Source: Candidatus Yaniella excrementavium
Lineage (GTDB): Bacteria > Actinomycetota > Actinomycetes > Actinomycetales > Micrococcaceae
Reading direction: 5' to 3'
DNA: 45,908 nt
Assembly: GCA_019115865.1 (NCBI GenBank)
Contig: DXCT01000022.1
Span: forward strand, 1-45,908
Under the pieces are notes generated by a model. The model searched no databases, was not told where the DNA came from, and was given only the letters and a program-made list of their open reading frames with translations. The translations under genes and the position numbers were made by a program. Below are positions 7,717-15,107 of this stretch, in pieces. Position 1 is the stretch's first letter. Each line of letters opens with the position of its first letter.

Positions 7717-9174
7717 TTATCCCGTCATGGGCAGGAAAATCACGGCGACGACACCCCAGAGCACGAGGCTGAATATCACGATCGGCAACAGCACCTTCAG
7801 CAGCGCCCCTCGACTAACTGCGGGGCCGGGGGTGTCATCCCGTTGATACACATGTGCCATGCGGTAAGCCAGCTCAATGCGAGCCGGCCCGGCAATAATG
7901 GCCCAACCGGCCGCCGAGTTCTGCAGCCCCATGGCCCACAGTTGCGAGACACCAAGACCTTGAGCCGCCGAAACTTGCGTAGCACCAAACATGGCGTTGG
8001 CCCCGGTCCCAGACGCGGTGATGTAGCCGGATAACCCTGCCACGAAGGGCATCAGGAACAAGTACACCGGGCCCAGGGCTGCCAGGCTGCCGGCAATTTC
8101 GTCTGCTAGCCCACCTCCGGCCATCATCACACCGAGCAGCACATATAGGGCCGTGGGGATGGCGACTCCCCACCACATCAGCAGCGATGCTTTCGGTAGT
8201 GCCTGCGCATCGCCGGGTTCCATCTGCATGAAGGTCAAGGCGGTGAGTGCTGCCGTTGTCGACCATAAAGCTGGAGAAGAAATGATTTCGCCAAGCACAC
8301 CGAGCTCGACGGACCGGTAAAATAATTGTCCGATGATAGTGCCCACCAGCAGCACAAGGTAGGGCACCAGTGAGCGACCAGGCCCCGGCGCCAAACGGCC
8401 ACGGCGAATCACCAGCAACCAGAGCATCGACATGATCAGTGTTGCCACGGCACCGGCCACCGGTGTACCGAGCAACAGGTTCGCCACCATGGTGAAACTC
8501 CACAGGATGATGCCAGATCCTGTACCGATGATGGCCCAGAAGATTTTCCGTCGACGCGGGATGTCAGCCGCGGTGTACCCATTTCCAGCGATGAGGGCGA
8601 CTGCGACGCCGGAAATCACGAATGGGATGAGGTTCATCCAGCCGGATACCAGGCCCATTTCAGTCAGGGGTGCACCGGCGGCATCCGCCGCGATGAGGGT
8701 GCCGGGCCCCATGGAGCCCCACGGGCCGATCATGAGTCCCAGCAGCGTCAACAGTGCGGCTCGATACGGGGTGAAACCGAAGGATAACAGCAGCGGCAGG
8801 CCGATCAACACCGAGACACCAAAACCGGTCACGGTTTCCAAAAACGGCACAACACCGTGGGCCATCAACAGTGCAGAAGCGACTCCTGGGCCTCCGGCAG
8901 ATAACCAGCCCGCTAATCGACGCTGCGCTCCCGTACGGTCCATGACACCGGAGAGCAACACCCCGCCACCAATAATTGCCAACACTTTGATCAGCGTCCA
9001 GAAGGTATCATTCCAAGCGGTTACGAGGTTTTCTACCGGTGTGTCAAAGTACCACAGGGCGATAATCGCGGCACTAATAGTCCCCAGAAGTGGTGGGATC
9101 GCGGCAGGAATGCGCCCAAATGCTAGTAGGAGCAGGGTGACCAATACGGGAACGACCGCTATGAACAAACCCAC
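7717..9174 (-). CDS. lldP: L-lactate permease family transporter (LldP/GlcA type)
   Basis: 485 aa, about 12-14 hydrophobic segments throughout. The family features are present: a long N-terminal helix pair, GVMDRTGAQRR, the LETVTGFGVS motif and GPWGSMGPGTLIAAD, all typical of the lactate permease family, which takes up L-/D-lactate or glycolate with protons. It is shorter than the E. coli protein (about 550 aa). The start is GTG at 9174 with AAGGAG 7 nt upstream. No lactate dehydrogenase gene is adjacent, so lactate versus glycolate cannot be decided. The next gene upstream is a decayed aldo/keto reductase. Confidence 0.88.
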   Translation of the reverse strand: MGLFIAVVPVLVTLLLLAFGRIPAAIPPLLGTISAAIIALWYFDTPVENLVTAWNDTFWTLIKVLAIIGGGVLLSGVMDRTGAQRRLAGWLSAGGPGVASALLMAHGVVPFLETVTGFGVSVLIGLPLLLSFGFTPYRAALLTLLGLMIGPWGSMGPGTLIAADAAGAPLTEMGLVSGWMNLIPFVISGVAVALIAGNGYTAADIPRRRKIFWAIIGTGSGIILWSFTMVANLLLGTPVAGAVATLIMSMLWLLVIRRGRLAPGPGRSLVPYLVLLVGTIIGQLFYRSVELGVLGEIISSPALWSTTAALTALTFMQMEPGDAQALPKASLLMWWGVAIPTALYVLLGVMMAGGGLADEIAGSLAALGPVYLFLMPFVAGLSGYITASGTGANAMFGATQVSAAQGLGVSQLWAMGLQNSAAGWAIIAGPARIELAYRMAHVYQRDDTPGPAVSRGALLKVLLPIVIFSLVLWGVVAVIFLPMTG

Positions 9175-9240
9175 GCAGCTACTCCTTTAGTTTGACGCGC
9201 CACAAGGCACCAGCATAGCTGCAGGAGCAGACAACACCCG

Positions 9241-9997
9241 CTAGGCTTCTGGAATCTCTTTGCCGAACGTCTCGAGAGTAACCTCGTCTGGGTCGGGTCC
9301 GCTTCGTTCGCCGGTGTCCAGTGCATCGATCGCTGCCATCTGGGCTGGTGTGCGCTGATGTTTCGCTGCGATAGCGCCAAGGGTCTCGTCTTGGAAAGTC
9401 GTGGCTCCGGTACCCAGGTAGTCGGTGATGCCACCGAGGGGCGACCAGGCCTGCGTGGGGATATTCCATGCATTATGTAGTTCACACACTGCTGGTTGCG
9501 TGAAAAATGGGTGCATTTCGATCTGGTTGACCGCCGGGATAATGTCGGTCCGATCGCGCAGTGTTCGAAGATGTTCAACCATAAAGTTACTGACCCCGAT
9601 GGCGCGAACCTTCCCCTCTTCAAGGAGTCGTTCCAGTGCGCGGTAGGCATCGAGGTTTGGTCAAACTCGCCGGGCATGGCCTGATGCAACAACAGCAGGT
9701 CGATGACATCCACTCCGAGCTTGCCAGCGCTTTTGTCAAAAGCGTGCACGGTCTCATCGAACCCGAGGTCGGTGATCCAGATTTTAGTTTGCAAAAGACC
9801 TCGTCACGGGCCAGCCCAGAGTCGCGGACCGCCTGACCGACTGCACGTTCGTTGTCATACGACGCTGCGGTGTCGATCATCCGGTAGCCCACCTCAAACG
9901 CCCCGGACACGGCAGCGGCAGTTTTATCCGGCGGAATTTGATAGACACCGAACCCAAGCGCCGGCATCAAAACACCATTATTGAATGTCAGTTGCAT
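9241..9997 (-). pseudogene. Aldo/keto reductase pseudogene (two frameshifts plus internal deletion)
   Basis: Homology to the 2,5-diketo-gluconate reductase-like aldo/keto reductases runs through three frames. Frame 1 (9997 to about 9795) has FGVYQIPP and [10 protein letters not shown]. Frame 2 (about 9795-9657) has TKIWITDLG and LLLLHQ. Frame 3 (about 9655-9241) has RAIGVSNFM and NQIEMHPF. Each switch equals one lost base, near 9795 (a TTTT run) and near 9655. In addition TPAQ is joined directly to MAAIDALDTG, omitting roughly 35-40 residues that normally carry the IPKS coenzyme-binding segment. The catalytic Asp, Tyr, Lys and His are still readable, so decay is recent. The ATG at 9997 overlaps the end of the upstream gene by 10 nt. 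Confidence 0.85.
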
Positions 9998-10281
9998 AGT
10001 GTCCAATGCTGCTCGGCATTAGTCCCACAGACCAATGCCGTAAGCGATGAAGAAAAAACGAGAAACACTACGATAACGCCGATCAGGATGAGCATCACGT
10101 TGGAACGCGGCGGACGAGGATCTGGGGTATGGCGTGGTGTCGCTGAGGCAGATTGAGAATCCGGTGGCGTATGCCCCCGCTTAACGCCGCCGCCGTCCTC
10201 CAGATCTTGATCACCGTCAGGACTAGGGTCGAGATTTGGATTGTCGTTTGGTTCGTGGTCTTCTGGGTTTCGTTCAGTCAC
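9988..10281 (-). CDS. Small single-pass membrane protein with acidic N-terminal tail
   Basis: 97 aa. Residues 1-60 are polar and rich in Asp, Asn, Pro and Glu. One hydrophobic helix follows (about 62-83) and a short tail with two Cys. The start is GTG at 10281 with GGAGGTGA 6-8 nt upstream, a strong site. No family is recognised. Its last 10 nt overlap the aldo/keto reductase pseudogene, so the two were probably once co-translated. Confidence 0.65.
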   Translation of the reverse strand: MTERNPEDHEPNDNPNLDPSPDGDQDLEDGGGVKRGHTPPDSQSASATPRHTPDPRPPRSNVMLILIGVIVVFLVFSSSLTALVCGTNAEQHWTLCN

Positions 10282-10323
10282 GGCGACTCACCTCCGGTGA
10301 GTATGCTCATTTGATGAAACAAA

Positions 10324-10360
10324 AGCGTCAGTGAGCTTCAACAAAACACCCACTGACGCT
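10324..10360 (-). terminator. Intrinsic terminator after small membrane protein gene
   Basis: A perfect 10-bp inverted repeat (AGCGTCAGTG / CACTGACGCT) with a 17-nt spacer. On the minus strand it runs into TTTTGTTTC. It lies 62 nt downstream of the gene at 10423-10686. Confidence 0.75.
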
Positions 10361-10422
10361 ATCGACATATTCGCGTGTCACGCGATGACGCGAAAAACTT
10401 CTCTTACGTCAGATGTAGGCGA

Positions 10423-10686
10423 CTAATACCGGTCGCGCCCCGTGGATAGCCTTCTGAGGCGACGAACAACGTCAACCAGCAGGACGGCGCCGAACGCGAA
10501 AGCAATGTAGGCAACAACGTCTGGTTGACCTTCAACTGTCAAGAATCGGACACCAATGCCAATCAGCAGAACCATACCGATAAGTTCCACCGGAACCATG
10601 AAAAAGCCCATCTTGGTGGGCGATTTCCCATGCTCTGGATCAGGTTGTTGGGGTGCTTGGTCTGGTGCAGTATGTTCAGGGCTCAT
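10423..10686 (-). CDS. Small two-TM membrane protein, paralogue of the protein at 817-1056
   Basis: 87 aa. A polar N-terminus beginning MSPEHT (about 28 residues) precedes two hydrophobic helices and a basic tail (VVRRLRRLSTGRDRY). The ATG at 10686 has GGAGGGG upstream; the longer in-frame reading to 10773 has no such site. The start MSPE and the motif EGQPDVVAYI...VDVVRRL parallel SRPDVVAWI...IDLVRRI of the protein at 817-1056. Function unknown. The gene stands alone with its own terminator. Confidence 0.7.
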   Translation of the reverse strand: MSPEHTAPDQAPQQPDPEHGKSPTKMGFFMVPVELIGMVLLIGIGVRFLTVEGQPDVVAYIAFAFGAVLLVDVVRRLRRLSTGRDRY

Positions 10687-10922
10687 GTCCCCTCCTTTCA
10701 TCCTTGCAGGGTCAAGGATGCTGTATCTACACGGTAGTGCTCTGCCACTGCTTGCGAAAGGGCTGGAAGACACAAATCAAGCGATTTTTTGCGGAAAATT
10801 GCCCTACTCACACCGCTCTGGGCCACTACATCACCGCAGTGTCAACGAACCCAATACAGCATGATCTACCTCACCAATGCGTCCTGCTTCAGCACCATAC
10901 CCACACTTTGAGGAGTTCTGAC

Positions 10923-12305
10923 ATGTCATCGCACACCTCAACAACCCAACCGCGCAAGGAAGGCACGGCGCTGTCCCGCGCCATGCGCCCGGTAAACCAT
11001 GTCGTTGAACGGTTTATCCCGTCATCACTGGTTTTCTCGATTCTTCTAACATTTATTGTCGTCATTTTGGCACTGATATTAACGGATACTGCACCGGGAG
11101 ACCTGGTGGTCTACTGGGGCGACGGCCTGGCCGGCCCGCTCGATTTCATTACGCAGATGGCGCTGATTTTGCTGTTGGGCCACATCTTGGCCAATACCGG
11201 ACCGGTTCGGCACGGACTCAGCTTCTTGGGCAGTGTTCCGCGAACCGAACTCGCAGCCTATGCGTTCGTATTCATGGTTGCAGCGCTTGCCAGCCTGATC
11301 ACCTGGGGGCTGGGATTGGTCGTCGGGGGCTTATTAGCTCGCGAGGTTGCCTACCAGGGACGCGACAAGGGCTTAAGGTTACACTTCCCGATGCTGGTAG
11401 CGGCTGGTTTTGCGGGTTTTGTGGTTTGGCACATGGGCTATTCCGCTTCGGGGCCGCTCACTGCTGCAACCGAGGGGTCGTTTCTTGCAGATTCGTTGGA
11501 CGGTCAGGCCATCCCCATCAGCCAAACCGTCTTCTCAAGCTGGAACATGCTCGCTGCCTTGGCAACCATCCTGGTGGTGGGCTTCGCGCTGTTTCTGGTA
11601 GCACCCCGCAAGGGAGATAAGATCTCTGAACTTCAAATTGATCTGCGCGAAACCATCGACGATGGCCAGGAAGACGTGGTCACACCGGCAGATAAACTCG
11701 ACGCCAGTCGACTCGTGACACTGCTGGTTGGTCTGCTTTTGGTGACCTATCTGGTCTTACATTTCAGCCGGGGCGGAACGCTCACGTTAGATACCGTGAA
11801 CTGGTCGTTCTTAGCCTTAATCATGCTGCTTGTGCGCAATCCGTTCGAACTGATTGCGCTGACGAAAAATGCAGCCTCAAATGTCGGCGAGATCCTCCTG
11901 CAATTCCCGTTATACGCGGGCATTCTTGGACTCATGGTTGGTTCTGGTTTGGTCCAAATTTTTTCGGATGCCTTCGTCTCCATTTCCAACCCGGTTACCT
12001 TCGGCATGCTGGCGTTTCTTGCAGCGGGACTCGTGAACTTTTTTGTCCCCTCAGGTGGCGGGCAATTCGCCGTTCAGGGACCTATCATGCTGTCTGCCGG
12101 AGCGGACTTGGGTGTCGACCCAGAGATCACCATTATGGCGGTCTCCTACGGCGACCAGTGGACCAATATGATCCAGCCCTTCTGGGCTATCCCCTTGCCA
12201 GCCATCGCAGGGCTCAAGATGCGTGACATCCTAGGTTATACCACCGTTGTACTCATCGCCTCGGGACTCGTATTTGCAGCAACGCTGCTGCTGGTCTCCC
12301 TGTAG
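10923..12305 (+). CDS. atoE: Short-chain fatty acid transporter (AtoE family)
   Basis: 460 aa membrane protein with about 10-12 hydrophobic segments. The features match the short-chain fatty acid transporter family: MRPVNHVVERFIPSSLVF at the start, WHMGYSASGPL in the middle, FFVPSGGGQFAVQGP and SYGDQWTNMIQPFWAIP near the end. Members import acetoacetate/butyrate-type acids. The ATG at 10923 has GAGGAG 7 nt upstream; a frame opening 270 nt earlier is not plausible. The 236-bp gap upstream should hold its promoter, but I see no clear element. No thiolase or CoA-transferase is adjacent. Confidence 0.88.
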   Translation: MSSHTSTTQPRKEGTALSRAMRPVNHVVERFIPSSLVFSILLTFIVVILALILTDTAPGDLVVYWGDGLAGPLDFITQMALILLLGHILANTGPVRHGLSFLGSVPRTELAAYAFVFMVAALASLITWGLGLVVGGLLAREVAYQGRDKGLRLHFPMLVAAGFAGFVVWHMGYSASGPLTAATEGSFLADSLDGQAIPISQTVFSSWNMLAALATILVVGFALFLVAPRKGDKISELQIDLRETIDDGQEDVVTPADKLDASRLVTLLVGLLLVTYLVLHFSRGGTLTLDTVNWSFLALIMLLVRNPFELIALTKNAASNVGEILLQFPLYAGILGLMVGSGLVQIFSDAFVSISNPVTFGMLAFLAAGLVNFFVPSGGGQFAVQGPIMLSAGADLGVDPEITIMAVSYGDQWTNMIQPFWAIPLPAIAGLKMRDILGYTTVVLIASGLVFAATLLLVSL

Positions 12306-12365
12306 CCTGATTCGAGGGCACAAAACAGTTTACGCGGCATAGCTGACAGCGAGATATGGAGACAC

Positions 12366-12411
12366 GACGGTCGCACCTGCACAGGTCACTCATAGACAGA
12401 CCGTCAGGAGG
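12366..12411 (+). promoter_or_regulatory. Nested inverted repeats abutting a ribosome binding site
   Basis: GACGGTC (12366-12372) is complementary to GACCGTC (12399-12405). Between them ACCTG/CAGGT (12375-12379 and 12382-12386) forms a second hairpin. The outer 3' arm abuts the Shine-Dalgarno AGGAGG (12406-12411) of the gene at 12417. It could be a protein operator or an RNA structure controlling translation; nothing here decides between them. Confidence 0.4.
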
Positions 12412-12416
12412 GCATC

Positions 12417-12794
12417 ATGTCACGCATTCATATCACCTTCGGCATTATCCTCATCATTGCAGGCGGCGCTGCGTATGCTGTTACTGAATTTGCAAGTTGG
12501 ACCGCACTCATCCCAGCATTTCTCGGATTGGCACTAACTGCTTGTGCCTTGGTCGGCATGATCCACCGGATCCTCGGTGGCGTGTTGGGTCTGGCGGTTG
12601 CACTTATAGAGCTCGCCGGAACCGCGGCGAACGTTATTGAGCTCGGTTCGCTGCTTTCAGACGACATTGCACGTCCGGCGGCAGTGATCACCAGTACCAT
12701 CGGCTTTATTTTCTTAGCGCTCTACGCAGCACTGATCATCCGAAGCATGGTGATCACGGCTCGCGAGCAGCGCAATCCGGCAAAATTCGCGTGA
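12417..12794 (+). CDS. Four-TM membrane protein of unknown function
   Basis: 125 aa with four hydrophobic segments (about 5-25, 30-48, 52-75 and 88-112) and a short basic cytoplasmic tail. AGGAGG lies 5 nt before the ATG. No family is recognised. It follows the fatty acid transporter by 111 bp on the same strand, but a structured leader separates them. It is convergent with aroQ, 10 nt away. Confidence 0.65.
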   Translation: MSRIHITFGIILIIAGGAAYAVTEFASWTALIPAFLGLALTACALVGMIHRILGGVLGLAVALIELAGTAANVIELGSLLSDDIARPAAVITSTIGFIFLALYAALIIRSMVITAREQRNPAKFA

Positions 12795-12804
12795 CCCTGC
12801 AGCA

Positions 12805-13257
12805 CTAGGCCTGCAAACGGTGCGCAAGTGCACGGATTCCGGCTTCGTATCCGTAGGTACCAAGTCCGACAATAATACCCGCGGCCACAGCCGAGAGGTA
12901 CGAGTGGCCGCGGAATGCTTCGCGTGCGTGCACATTGGAGATATGCACTTCGATTATTGGCACACTGAGACCTGAAATCGCATCAGCCAGTGCCACCGAG
13001 GTGTGCGTGTATGCCCCGGCATTCAACACAACGCCGGCACTTTGGCCTGCGGCCACCTGGTGTCCGGCTTCTTGGATCCAGTCCACAAGCTCACCCTCGT
13101 GATTCGTCTGCCGGAAATCCAATGCAAACCCACACTCCTTAGCCACGGCGGCACAGCGATTCTCGACATCCGAGAGGGTTTCGTTGCCGTAGACGGCCGG
13201 ATCACGCACGCCCAGCAGGTTGAGGTTTGGTCCGTTCAGCACATAGATCGTGGTCAT
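12805..13257 (-). CDS. aroQ: Type II 3-dehydroquinate dehydratase
   Basis: 150 aa, the usual length for the small dodecameric type II enzyme, which interconverts 3-dehydroquinate and 3-dehydroshikimate. The start NGPNLNLLGVRDPAVYG contains the flexible-loop Arg18 and the catalytic Tyr23. NAGAYTHTSVAL and IEVHISNVHAREAFR carry the active-site Asn and His. The ATG at 13257 has AAGGA 6 nt upstream; the ATG at 13263 would have no spacing. Its position beside an IclR regulator, a quinate/shikimate dehydrogenase and a 3-dehydroshikimate dehydratase indicates a catabolic role (quinate breakdown) rather than aromatic biosynthesis. Confidence 0.93.
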   Translation of the reverse strand: MTTIYVLNGPNLNLLGVRDPAVYGNETLSDVENRCAAVAKECGFALDFRQTNHEGELVDWIQEAGHQVAAGQSAGVVLNAGAYTHTSVALADAISGLSVPIIEVHISNVHAREAFRGHSYLSAVAAGIIVGLGTYGYEAGIRALAHRLQA

Positions 13258-13295
13258 GCTCATTCCTTCATGGTGTTAGTCGTCGACGGCATTTA

Positions 13296-14051
13296 CTAGG
13301 CAGTTGGTAGCGTAGCTGCCAACCGTTGGGTTGCATCGGCCAGCGCCTCGCGGTGCATCACAAGTTGCTCTCGGTCCGCGCGAAATAGCGGGGCTGCGAT
13401 AGCTACCGCCCCCAGGACTGCCCCCGTTGGGCCAATCACAGCCCGAGCGATAGCATTCATTCCCAAATCAACTTCTTCTCGCTGGTACACGTAGCCGTCG
13501 CTGCGACCGGCTGCAAGTTGTTCAAGAAGACGATTTGGTTCAACGATAGTATGCTCGGTGCGCGGCTCAAACTGCATTTCTGCAACCAACTGCTCAACCT
13601 CCGCTGCATCAAGAGCAGCCATGATGGCTTTGCCCATCGAGGACACGTGCAGTGCCAGGCGATCACCCGGATCGGTGGTCTGGCGGAACTGTGGCCCATC
13701 GACCGTATGAATCGTGACGGTTTCGTGGCCATCACGAACGGAGAACAGACAGGATTCGTTCGTGACCGCAGATAGCGTTTTGAGGACCGATAGGACCGAA
13801 CCGTCATAACCTCGCGCCGATGAGACTTTTTGGCTGAGCTCAAAGACGGTCAGCCCGATCCGATAGTGCTTCGTCGTGGCGTCGAATTCGGCATAGCCGG
13901 CCTCAGTCAGCGTATTCAACAACCGATATACGGTCGAAAACGGCATTCCCGACTCTTTGGCAAATACCGCGGCCGGTGCTCCTTGTGGATACTGGCTCAG
14001 CAGTCGTAAGAGCCCCAAGCCTTTGATCAAGGTCGAACTTCCAGCACTCAC
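13296..14051 (-). CDS. IclR-family transcriptional regulator of the quinate/shikimate cluster
   Basis: 251 aa. An N-terminal winged helix (about 5-68, with GLGLLRLLSQYPQGA and STVYRLLNTLTEAGY) is followed by an IclR effector-binding domain (about 75-248, with SSMGKAIMAAL, NRLLEQLAAGRSDGYVYQ, and GAVAIAAPLF). IclR proteins bind short palindromes and often govern aromatic-acid catabolism. The start is GTG at 14051 with GGGAGG 5 nt upstream. It is divergent from the dehydrogenase gene across 153 bp that holds two palindromes, and upstream of aroQ by 38 nt, so it probably controls both transcripts. The ligand is likely a pathway intermediate (inference). Confidence 0.9.
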   Translation of the reverse strand: MSAGSSTLIKGLGLLRLLSQYPQGAPAAVFAKESGMPFSTVYRLLNTLTEAGYAEFDATTKHYRIGLTVFELSQKVSSARGYDGSVLSVLKTLSAVTNESCLFSVRDGHETVTIHTVDGPQFRQTTDPGDRLALHVSSMGKAIMAALDAAEVEQLVAEMQFEPRTEHTIVEPNRLLEQLAAGRSDGYVYQREEVDLGMNAIARAVIGPTGAVLGAVAIAAPLFRADREQLVMHREALADATQRLAATLPTA

Positions 14052-14083
14052 GCTAACCTCCCTGGATTGCTATTCCGCCCACG

Positions 14084-14098
14084 ATATTGGACCAATAT
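14084..14098. promoter_or_regulatory. Palindrome, candidate IclR operator 1
   Basis: ATATTGG-A-CCAATAT, a perfect inverted repeat with 7-bp arms, 33 nt upstream of the regulator start. Size and symmetry fit an IclR-type site and suggest autoregulation. Confidence 0.5.
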
Positions 14099-14110
14099 TT
14101 CCTGCACGCC

Positions 14111-14140
14111 TTGACACACCCCTGTGAGGTGCCCCATAGT
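14111..14140 (+). promoter_or_regulatory. Candidate promoter of the quinate/shikimate operon
   Basis: TTGACA (14111-14116), 18 nt, CATAGT (14135-14140). The -35 is consensus and the -10 is moderate. Operator 2 would then lie just downstream of the start point. Judged by eye. Confidence 0.4.
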
Positions 14141-14164
14141 TACATTACCATTATTCAACAATAG

Positions 14165-14181
14165 TTGCCATATATTGGCAA
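14165..14181. promoter_or_regulatory. Palindrome, candidate IclR operator 2
   Basis: TTGCCA-TATAT-TGGCAA, perfect 6-bp arms, 24 nt upstream of the dehydrogenase ATG. Both this and operator 1 contain a TTGG/CCAA core. Confidence 0.5.
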
Positions 14182-14204
14182 TAGAAGTTTTTGGGGAGTA
14201 GCTT

Positions 14205-15107
14205 ATGGCACAACGAAGTTACCTTTTGGGCCTCATAGGTGAAGGGGTTCGTCCCTCACTAACACCGCCGATGCATGAACAAGAAGGCGCTGCTCAGAAC
14301 CTGGGCTTCGTGTACCGTCCGATTGATCTCACCCAACTGCATCTGCCAGCTTCTGACGTCGGAAGATTATTGCGCAACGGCATGGAACTAGGTTTTGATG
14401 CCTTCAACATCACCCACCCCTGTAAGCGAACCGTATTGGAATACCTTGACGACGTTCATCCGACGGCCCAACGCCTCGGCGCCTGCAATACGGTACTGCT
14501 TCGCAACGGCAAACTGGTTGGCTACAACACCGACCGTTCGGGTTTTGCCTCCGGACTCCAATTCGCACTGCCAAACGCCGATGTACAAGACATCGTGTTG
14601 CTGGGTGCCGGCGGTGCCGGCGCAGCGGTAGCAGATGCTCTGGTCGGTGCCGGTGTCTCACGACTGTCAATCATCGACCCCGAGCCCCAACGCGCCGAAG
14701 AACTCATTAACCAGCTCCATGCCGCAGCCGATAACGAACAGCACCTCGAGATCCGCATCGGCACCCCAGATGAGGCGGCTACCTGGTTGGCCAACGCGAC
14801 GGGCCTGGTCAACGCTAGTCCCGTTGGAATGTTCTCACACCCCGGCATGCCTATCCCCCACACTGCACTGCATGCTCAGCTCTGGGTTGCCGACATCGTG
14901 TACCGTCCCGCCGAAACCCTGCTCATCCAAACCGCGCGAGCGCTGGGCTGCGCGGTCATGCCGGGTAAGGCCATGGCGGTAGGACAAGCCGCTGACACAT
15001 TCGAGTTGGTCACCGGATTATCACCGGACCGGACTCGCATGCGTGAGCATCTCGATGCACTCATTGACGAAGAAGAACTTCAGGGTCGTTTTAAGGATCA
15101 AGCATGA
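14205..15107 (+). CDS. Quinate/shikimate dehydrogenase (AroE superfamily)
   Basis: 300 aa. AroE-like proteins oxidise shikimate to 3-dehydroshikimate, or quinate to 3-dehydroquinate. The substrate loop is SLTPPMHEQE (18-27), the catalytic Lys is K74 in NITHPCKR and the catalytic Asp is D110 in YNTDRSGF. The nucleotide loop GAGGAGAAVADAL starts at 134 and NASPVGM follows. The MHE form of the substrate loop, rather than the SxxxHN of biosynthetic AroE, is typical of catabolic actinobacterial enzymes. GGGGAG lies 6 nt before the ATG. Its stop overlaps the next start (ATGA), so it is co-translated with the dehydratase. Quinate versus shikimate preference cannot be read from sequence. Confidence 0.9.
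   Translation: MAQRSYLLGLIGEGVRPSLTPPMHEQEGAAQNLGFVYRPIDLTQLHLPASDVGRLLRNGMELGFDAFNITHPCKRTVLEYLDDVHPTAQRLGACNTVLLRNGKLVGYNTDRSGFASGLQFALPNADVQDIVLLGAGGAGAAVADALVGAGVSRLSIIDPEPQRAEELINQLHAAADNEQHLEIRIGTPDEAATWLANATGLVNASPVGMFSHPGMPIPHTALHAQLWVADIVYRPAETLLIQTARALGCAVMPGKAMAVGQAADTFELVTGLSPDRTRMREHLDALIDEEELQGRFKDQA

Noticed and set aside
8432-9190. 252-codon plus-strand frame opposite the lactate permease
   Set aside because: Shadow of the permease: the minus strand has strong transporter motifs, and this frame has no ribosome site or recognisable domain.
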